DNA of 9,354 nt from Pseudomonadota bacterium (GTDB lineage Bacteria > Pseudomonadota > Alphaproteobacteria > Rhizobiales > Xanthobacteraceae), in the NCBI GenBank assembly GCA_023431725.1, contig JAEYVN010000270.1:1-9354 (forward strand), in the 5' to 3' direction. The translations under genes and the position numbers were made by a program. Positions 6,200-9,354 of this stretch are shown here, one piece after another (positions within the stretch are counted from its first letter, which is position 1; every line of letters begins with the position of its first letter). The notes beneath the pieces are model-generated. The model was not told the DNA's origin and ran no database searches. It saw nothing but the letters and a program-made list of their open reading frames with translations.

Positions 6200-6610
6200 A
6201 TGGATTTCGTCAAGTCGATAGCGATCGCAGCGTCGGGCCTTCGGGCACAGGCCGGCCGCATGCGCGTGATCGCCGAAAACATCGCCAACGCGGATTCGAC
6301 CGCCAGCAACGCCGGCGCCGATCCCTATCGCCGCAAGATCGCGACCTTCCGCTCCGAACTCGATCGCAATCTCGATGCGCGCGTCGTCAACCTCGGCGGT
6401 ATCAAGAACGATCAGTCGGCCTTCACGACCAAGCACATGCCGGGACATCCCGCTGCGGACGCGTCGGGGCATGTCAAACATCCCAACGTGAATGCGCTCG
6501 TCGAAATGACCGACATGCGCGAAGCCCAGCGGTCCTACGAAGCCAATATCAATGTAATCGGTGCCACGCGCCGAATGCTGCAGCGTACCATCGATATCTT
6601 GAAAGCATAA
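6200..6610 (+). CDS. flgC: Flagellar proximal rod protein FlgC
   Basis: 136 residues, as expected for FlgC, a proximal rod subunit that assembles with FlgB and FlgF. The N-terminal rod motif is ASGLRAQAGRMRVIAENIAN (11-30), followed by ADSTASNAGADPYRRK, the usual loop in which FlgC differs from FlgB. The C-terminal motif HPNVNALVEMTDMREAQRSY (94-113), then EANINVIGATRRMLQRTIDI, is the conserved closing helix shared by rod and hook proteins. A ribosome-binding site CGGGA (6188-6192) sits seven bases before the ATG, just after the flgB stop. fliE follows after 12 bp. Confidence 0.97.
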   Translation: MDFVKSIAIAASGLRAQAGRMRVIAENIANADSTASNAGADPYRRKIATFRSELDRNLDARVVNLGGIKNDQSAFTTKHMPGHPAADASGHVKHPNVNALVEMTDMREAQRSYEANINVIGATRRMLQRTIDILKA

Positions 6611-6622
6611 CGGGAGACGACC

Positions 6623-7033
6623 ATGCAAACGGCAGCGACGGCGGCGAAAGCCTATGCCAACCTAGCATCAATGAGCAATCCGGCCGCAGCCGCAACCAAG
6701 GCTGCGCAGGACAGCGCCGGACCGGATTTCGGTGCGATGCTCAACAACGTCATGAACACGGCATCGGTGGGCAACCCTGCGATCGGCGCCGGCCGTGGTG
6801 TTGCTGAAGTCGGCGGCCAGAACTTCGGTTCGCTGCTGAAGGACGCCATGGGGCAGGTCAATCAGGCGGCCCGCACCGGCGATGCCCAGACGCAGGCCGC
6901 TGTGACCGGCAAGGCCAATGTGGTCGATGTCGTGACCGCGGTCGCCGAATCGGAAGTCGCCATCGATGCGCTGGTTGCCGTGCGCGATCGCGTGATCTCG
7001 TCCTACGAAGAAATCATGCGCATGCCGATCTGA
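6623..7033 (+). CDS. fliE: Flagellar MS-ring/rod adaptor FliE, enlarged N-terminus
   Basis: 136 residues, longer than the usual 100-110 for FliE, which joins the FliF MS ring to the rod and is among the first substrates exported. The family part is the C-terminal half: NFGSLLKDAMGQVNQAA (67-83), VTGKANVVDVVTAVAESEVA (94-113) and the closing RDRVISSYEEIMRMPI. The extra length is N-terminal and includes DFGAMLNNVM (35-44), which resembles NFGSLLKDAM (67-76) and suggests an internal duplication of about 32 residues. The start is supported by GGGAG at 6612-6616, six bases before the ATG; a later start would leave the site unused. fliQ begins 33 bp after the stop. Confidence 0.94.
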   Translation: MQTAATAAKAYANLASMSNPAAAATKAAQDSAGPDFGAMLNNVMNTASVGNPAIGAGRGVAEVGGQNFGSLLKDAMGQVNQAARTGDAQTQAAVTGKANVVDVVTAVAESEVAIDALVAVRDRVISSYEEIMRMPI

Positions 7034-7066
7034 TCGGCAGCCTTTCAGCAACGAAAAGAAAACCCG

Positions 7067-7333
7067 ATGACAGGCCCCGAAGTTCTCGACGTTGCGCGCG
7101 ACGCGATCATCACTTTGGTGATCGTGGCGGCGCCGCTGATGCTGGTCGGCCTTGCCGTCGGCGTGGCCATTTCGTTGTTTCAGGCTCTGACGCAAATCCA
7201 GGAAATGACGCTGGTCTTTGTGCCCAAGATCCTGGCGATGTTCATCGCGCTGTTATTGATGTTGCCCTTCATGGCGGATTCGCTGCAAGGTCACATGATG
7301 CGAATCTCGTCGCGAATCATAACCGGCGGCTGA
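7067..7333 (+). CDS. fliQ: Flagellar export gate protein FliQ
   Basis: 88 residues, the normal length (about 89). FliQ subunits pack around the FliP-FliR core of the export gate. Two hydrophobic hairpin helices are visible at about 15-38 and 48-68, joined by the conserved SLFQALTQIQEMTLVFVPK stretch (36-54) that is diagnostic of the family. The ribosome-binding site is weak (an A-rich AAAGAA stretch before the ATG), so translation may rely on coupling or accessibility. fliR lies 45 bp downstream across a hairpin. Confidence 0.97.
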   Translation: MTGPEVLDVARDAIITLVIVAAPLMLVGLAVGVAISLFQALTQIQEMTLVFVPKILAMFIALLLMLPFMADSLQGHMMRISSRIITGG

Positions 7334-7347
7334 GAATGATCGCGCCC

Positions 7348-7376
7348 GCCGTTCCCGGCGGGATAGCGGGAACGGC
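7348..7376 (+). promoter_or_regulatory. fliR: Hairpin enclosing the fliR ribosome-binding site
   Basis: Perfect 10-bp inverted repeat: GCCGTTCCCG (7348-7357) and CGGGAACGGC (7367-7376), with a 9-nt loop. The right arm contains GGGAA, the only well-placed ribosome-binding site for fliR (ATG at 7379), two bases before the start. Folding would hide it. No T-run follows, so it is not a terminator. Confidence 0.65.
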
Positions 7377-7378
7377 AG

Positions 7379-8149
7379 ATGCAGCTCGACGTCTCATTTC
7401 TTCCGGCGCTGGCTGCAACCTTCATGCTGGTTTTCGCGCGCATCGGCACGATGGTGATGCTGCTGCCCGGCCTTGGCGAAATGAGCATGCCGGTGCGCGT
7501 GCGCCTCAGCATTGCCCTGGCGCTGACGGCGATATTTCTGCCGCTGCACCGGTCGGCCTACACGATTGACCTGAGCCAGATCGGCCCGGTGCTGCTGATG
7601 CTCGGCCATGAGATGATCATTGGCGCGATTCTCGGCTTTACGGCGCGCCTGTCGATCGCGGCCTTGCAGGTTGCCGGTGCGGTCATCGCCCAGCAGATGG
7701 GGCTTGGCTTTGTCACCGCCGTCGATCCCTCGATGGGACAGCAGAACGTCATTATCGCGAACTTTCTGACGATGCTCGGCGTGACGCTGATCTTTGCGAC
7801 CGACCTTCATTACCTCGTCATTGCCGCTCTGAACGACAGCTATCGCCTGTTCGCGCCCGGCGCGGCCATTCTGGTGGGCGACGCAGCGGCGCTCGTTACC
7901 AGGACGGTGGCCGGGGCCTTCAAGGTCGGCATTCAGCTCGCGACGCCGTTTCTTGTCTTCGGTCTGTTGTTCAATCTCGGTCTCGGCGTGTTGTCGCGTC
8001 TGATGCCGCAGATGCAGGTTTTCTTCATCGGCCTGCCGCTGTCGATCCTGTTGGGTCTGCTCATTCTCGTCGCGGTGGTCGGCGCGATGATGGGGACCTT
8101 CGTTGAGTTCATCGGCTCAGTCCTGCGCCAGCTCGCGCCCTACGCATGA
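7379..8149 (+). CDS. fliR: Flagellar export gate protein FliR
   Basis: 256 residues, close to the usual 260. FliR is the single subunit that completes the FliP ring to form the core of the export gate. About six hydrophobic helices are visible, starting with FLPALAATFMLVFARIGTMV (7-26), then the family's LPGLGEMSMPVRVRLSIALA (29-48), and the conserved MGLGFVTAVDPSMGQQNVII (about 104-123). The last long helix pair ends near YA at the C-terminus. Stop codons at 7331, 7337 and 7364 in the same frame leave ATG 7379 as the only reasonable start. Its ribosome-binding site is inside a perfect hairpin. flhB follows 11 bp after the stop. Confidence 0.97.
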   Translation: MQLDVSFLPALAATFMLVFARIGTMVMLLPGLGEMSMPVRVRLSIALALTAIFLPLHRSAYTIDLSQIGPVLLMLGHEMIIGAILGFTARLSIAALQVAGAVIAQQMGLGFVTAVDPSMGQQNVIIANFLTMLGVTLIFATDLHYLVIAALNDSYRLFAPGAAILVGDAAALVTRTVAGAFKVGIQLATPFLVFGLLFNLGLGVLSRLMPQMQVFFIGLPLSILLGLLILVAVVGAMMGTFVEFIGSVLRQLAPYA

Positions 8150-8160
8150 GGTAAGATGCG

Positions 8161-9228
8161 ATGGCCGAGCAGAGTGAAGAGAACGAGAAAACAGAAGATC
8201 CCACCCAGAAACGGCTGGATGATGCGCTAGAGCGCGGCGATGTGGCCAAGAGCCAGGAGGTCTCGACCTGGTTCGTTCTGGCGGGCGCCACGCTGATGCT
8301 GCTGACGTTCGCGACGCCGATGGCGTCGGGGCTGAAGGCAACATTGGGCGGCCTGATTTCGAACGCGCACAACATCCCGACCGATGGACAGTCACTGATC
8401 CATCTTTCGGGGCGTATCGGCAAGGAAGTGATTGCGGCGATTGCCATTCCGGTCTTGCTGGTCGCGCTGTTCGCCGTCGCCGGCAATGTCATTCAGCATC
8501 GGCTGGTCTGGTCGACGCAAAGCCTGACGCCGAAGTTGTCGAAGATCTCTCCCTTGGCGGGCGTCAAGCGGTTGTTTTCGAAAGTGGCGCTGGTCAATTT
8601 TGCCAAGGGTGTCGCCAAGATCGCCATTCTCGGCACCGTCATGACGATGCTGTTGTGGCCTGAGCGCACGCGTCTCGAAAATCTGGTCACGCTCGACGTC
8701 GCCGCGATCCTGCCGCTGACCGCGGTTTTCGCGCTGAAGATGCTCGGCTTTGTCGTCATCATCATGGCCTTCATTGCCGGCGCGGATTACTTCTTCCAAT
8801 ACCGGCAGTGGTTCGAAAAGCAGAAGATGTCGCTGCAGGAGATCAAGGAAGAATTCAAACAGACCGACGGCGATCCGCAGATCAAGGCGCGCATCCGACG
8901 CATTCGCGAAAGCAAGATGCGCCGGCGCATGATGGCGGCGGTGCCGGAAGCCTCGGTCGTTGTCATGAACCCGACGCACTATGCCGTCGCGCTAAGATAC
9001 GAACGCGGCGACAACGCGCCGCTGTGCGTGGCCAAGGGCCTCGACAACATCGCCTTGAAGATCAGGCAGGTGGCCGAGGCGCATGGCGTGCCGGTGGTGG
9101 AGAATCCGCCGCTGGCCCGTGCGCTGCATGCGACCGTGGAGGTCGATCAGGAAATTCCGGCGGAACATTACCGGGCGGTGGCCGAGGTCATTGGTTACGT
9201 GATGCGGCTGCGGCGGAGGCTGAATTGA
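8161..9228 (+). CDS. flhB: Flagellar export switch protein FlhB
   Basis: 355 residues. FlhB switches the export apparatus from rod/hook to filament substrates. The N-terminal motif EKTEDPTQKRLDDALERGDV (9-28) is typical. Four membrane helices lie at about 37-55, 90-110, 150-166 and 183-207. They are followed by a basic linker (KARIRRIRESKMRRRMM) and the cytoplasmic domain. The autocleavage site NPTH is at residues 270-273, almost the same place as in the Salmonella protein (269-272), with the expected HYAVALRYERG context. The C-terminus is shorter than in Salmonella (383 residues). Ribosome-binding site GAGGT (8148-8152) overlaps the fliR stop, eight bases before the ATG. The intact cleavage site indicates a working flagellar, not degenerate, protein. 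Last gene of the operon seen here. Confidence 0.98.
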   Translation: MAEQSEENEKTEDPTQKRLDDALERGDVAKSQEVSTWFVLAGATLMLLTFATPMASGLKATLGGLISNAHNIPTDGQSLIHLSGRIGKEVIAAIAIPVLLVALFAVAGNVIQHRLVWSTQSLTPKLSKISPLAGVKRLFSKVALVNFAKGVAKIAILGTVMTMLLWPERTRLENLVTLDVAAILPLTAVFALKMLGFVVIIMAFIAGADYFFQYRQWFEKQKMSLQEIKEEFKQTDGDPQIKARIRRIRESKMRRRMMAAVPEASVVVMNPTHYAVALRYERGDNAPLCVAKGLDNIALKIRQVAEAHGVPVVENPPLARALHATVEVDQEIPAEHYRAVAEVIGYVMRLRRRLN

Positions 9229-9240
9229 TGGCTCTCAGTC

Positions 9241-9345
9241 TCGTCATTCCGGGGCGCCCGCAACGCGGGCGAACCCGGAATCCAGTTCCGGATCTGGTCT
9301 CTGGATTCCGGGCCCGCGCTCTTCAGGCGCGTCCCGGAATTACCA
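9241..9345. repeat. Twin-hairpin palindromic intergenic repeat after flhB
   Basis: Two linked hairpins. The first: ATTCCGGG (9246-9253), then CGCCCGC-AAC-GCGGGCG (9255-9271), closed by CCCGGAAT (9274-9281). The second: ATTCCGGG (9305-9312) and CCCGGAAT (9333-9340), with a GCGC-rich inner stem. In addition GGAATCCAG (9277-9285) pairs with CTGGATTCC (9301-9309), so the whole element is symmetric and can refold. Elements with this GGAATCC / GGATTCC core recur between genes in Bradyrhizobium-group genomes, from general knowledge. It begins about a dozen bases after the flhB stop and may also end its transcript. The right end may run past the window. Confidence 0.8.
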
Positions 9346-9354
9346 GGGATGGAA

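Noticed and set aside
9228..9354. Open frame from the ATG overlapping the flhB stop
   Set aside because: Its translation is mostly the palindromic repeat read as protein, a frequent false gene; no domain is seen before the window ends.

Overview
The window looks like chromosomal DNA of an alphaproteobacterium of the Bradyrhizobium / Afipia / Rhodopseudomonas group (Hyphomicrobiales). The evidence is high-GC coding, a flagellar cluster with fliP-fliO divergent from flgB-flgC-fliE-fliQ-fliR-flhB, a CtrA-type TTAA-N7-TTAA box in front of flgB, and a GGAATCC/GGATTCC palindromic repeat of the kind common between genes in these genomes. The assignment rests on sequence character only.

Left part (1-3304, + strand): an iron-uptake module. 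It opens inside a TonB-dependent outer-membrane siderophore receptor of the FhuA/FegA hydroxamate type (5' end outside the window). A four-helix PepSY-type inner-membrane protein follows 25 bp later, the usual receptor partner and a probable ferrisiderophore reductase or permease. After 127 bp comes a 63-residue two-helix membrane protein of unknown function. The layout resembles the fegAB operon of Bradyrhizobium.

Middle (3305-5484): a 210-bp convergent gap without a gene, then fliP and fliO on the minus strand. FliO has a normal membrane-anchored N-terminal domain but is extended to about 408 residues by a Pro/Ala-rich tail with thirteen near-perfect 5-residue E-x-P-R repeats. fliP begins at a TTG overlapping the fliO stop, so the pair is probably translationally coupled.

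Intergenic control region (5485-5788): about 300 bp between the divergent operons. It holds a perfect CtrA-like site facing flgB, a weaker TTAG-N7-TTAG counterpart facing fliO, two short perfect hairpins in the fliO leader, and two palindromes of unknown meaning.

Right part (5789-9228, + strand): a tight operon flgB-flgC-fliE-fliQ-fliR-flhB, encoding proximal rod proteins, the MS-ring/rod adaptor and export-gate components. With FliP and FliO, the two operons supply the core of the flagellar type III export gate (FliP, FliQ, FliR, FlhB), the factor FliO that helps FliP assemble, and the first proteins it exports. A 10-bp perfect hairpin covers the fliR ribosome-binding site. The window ends in a twin-hairpin intergenic repeat starting about a dozen bases after flhB.

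No phage, CRISPR, transposase, rRNA or tRNA was seen, and I found no convincing undescribed system. The points most worth a second look are the regulatory architecture, the fliR hairpin, the repeat-bearing FliO tail, an apparent duplication in FliE and the small membrane protein of the iron module.
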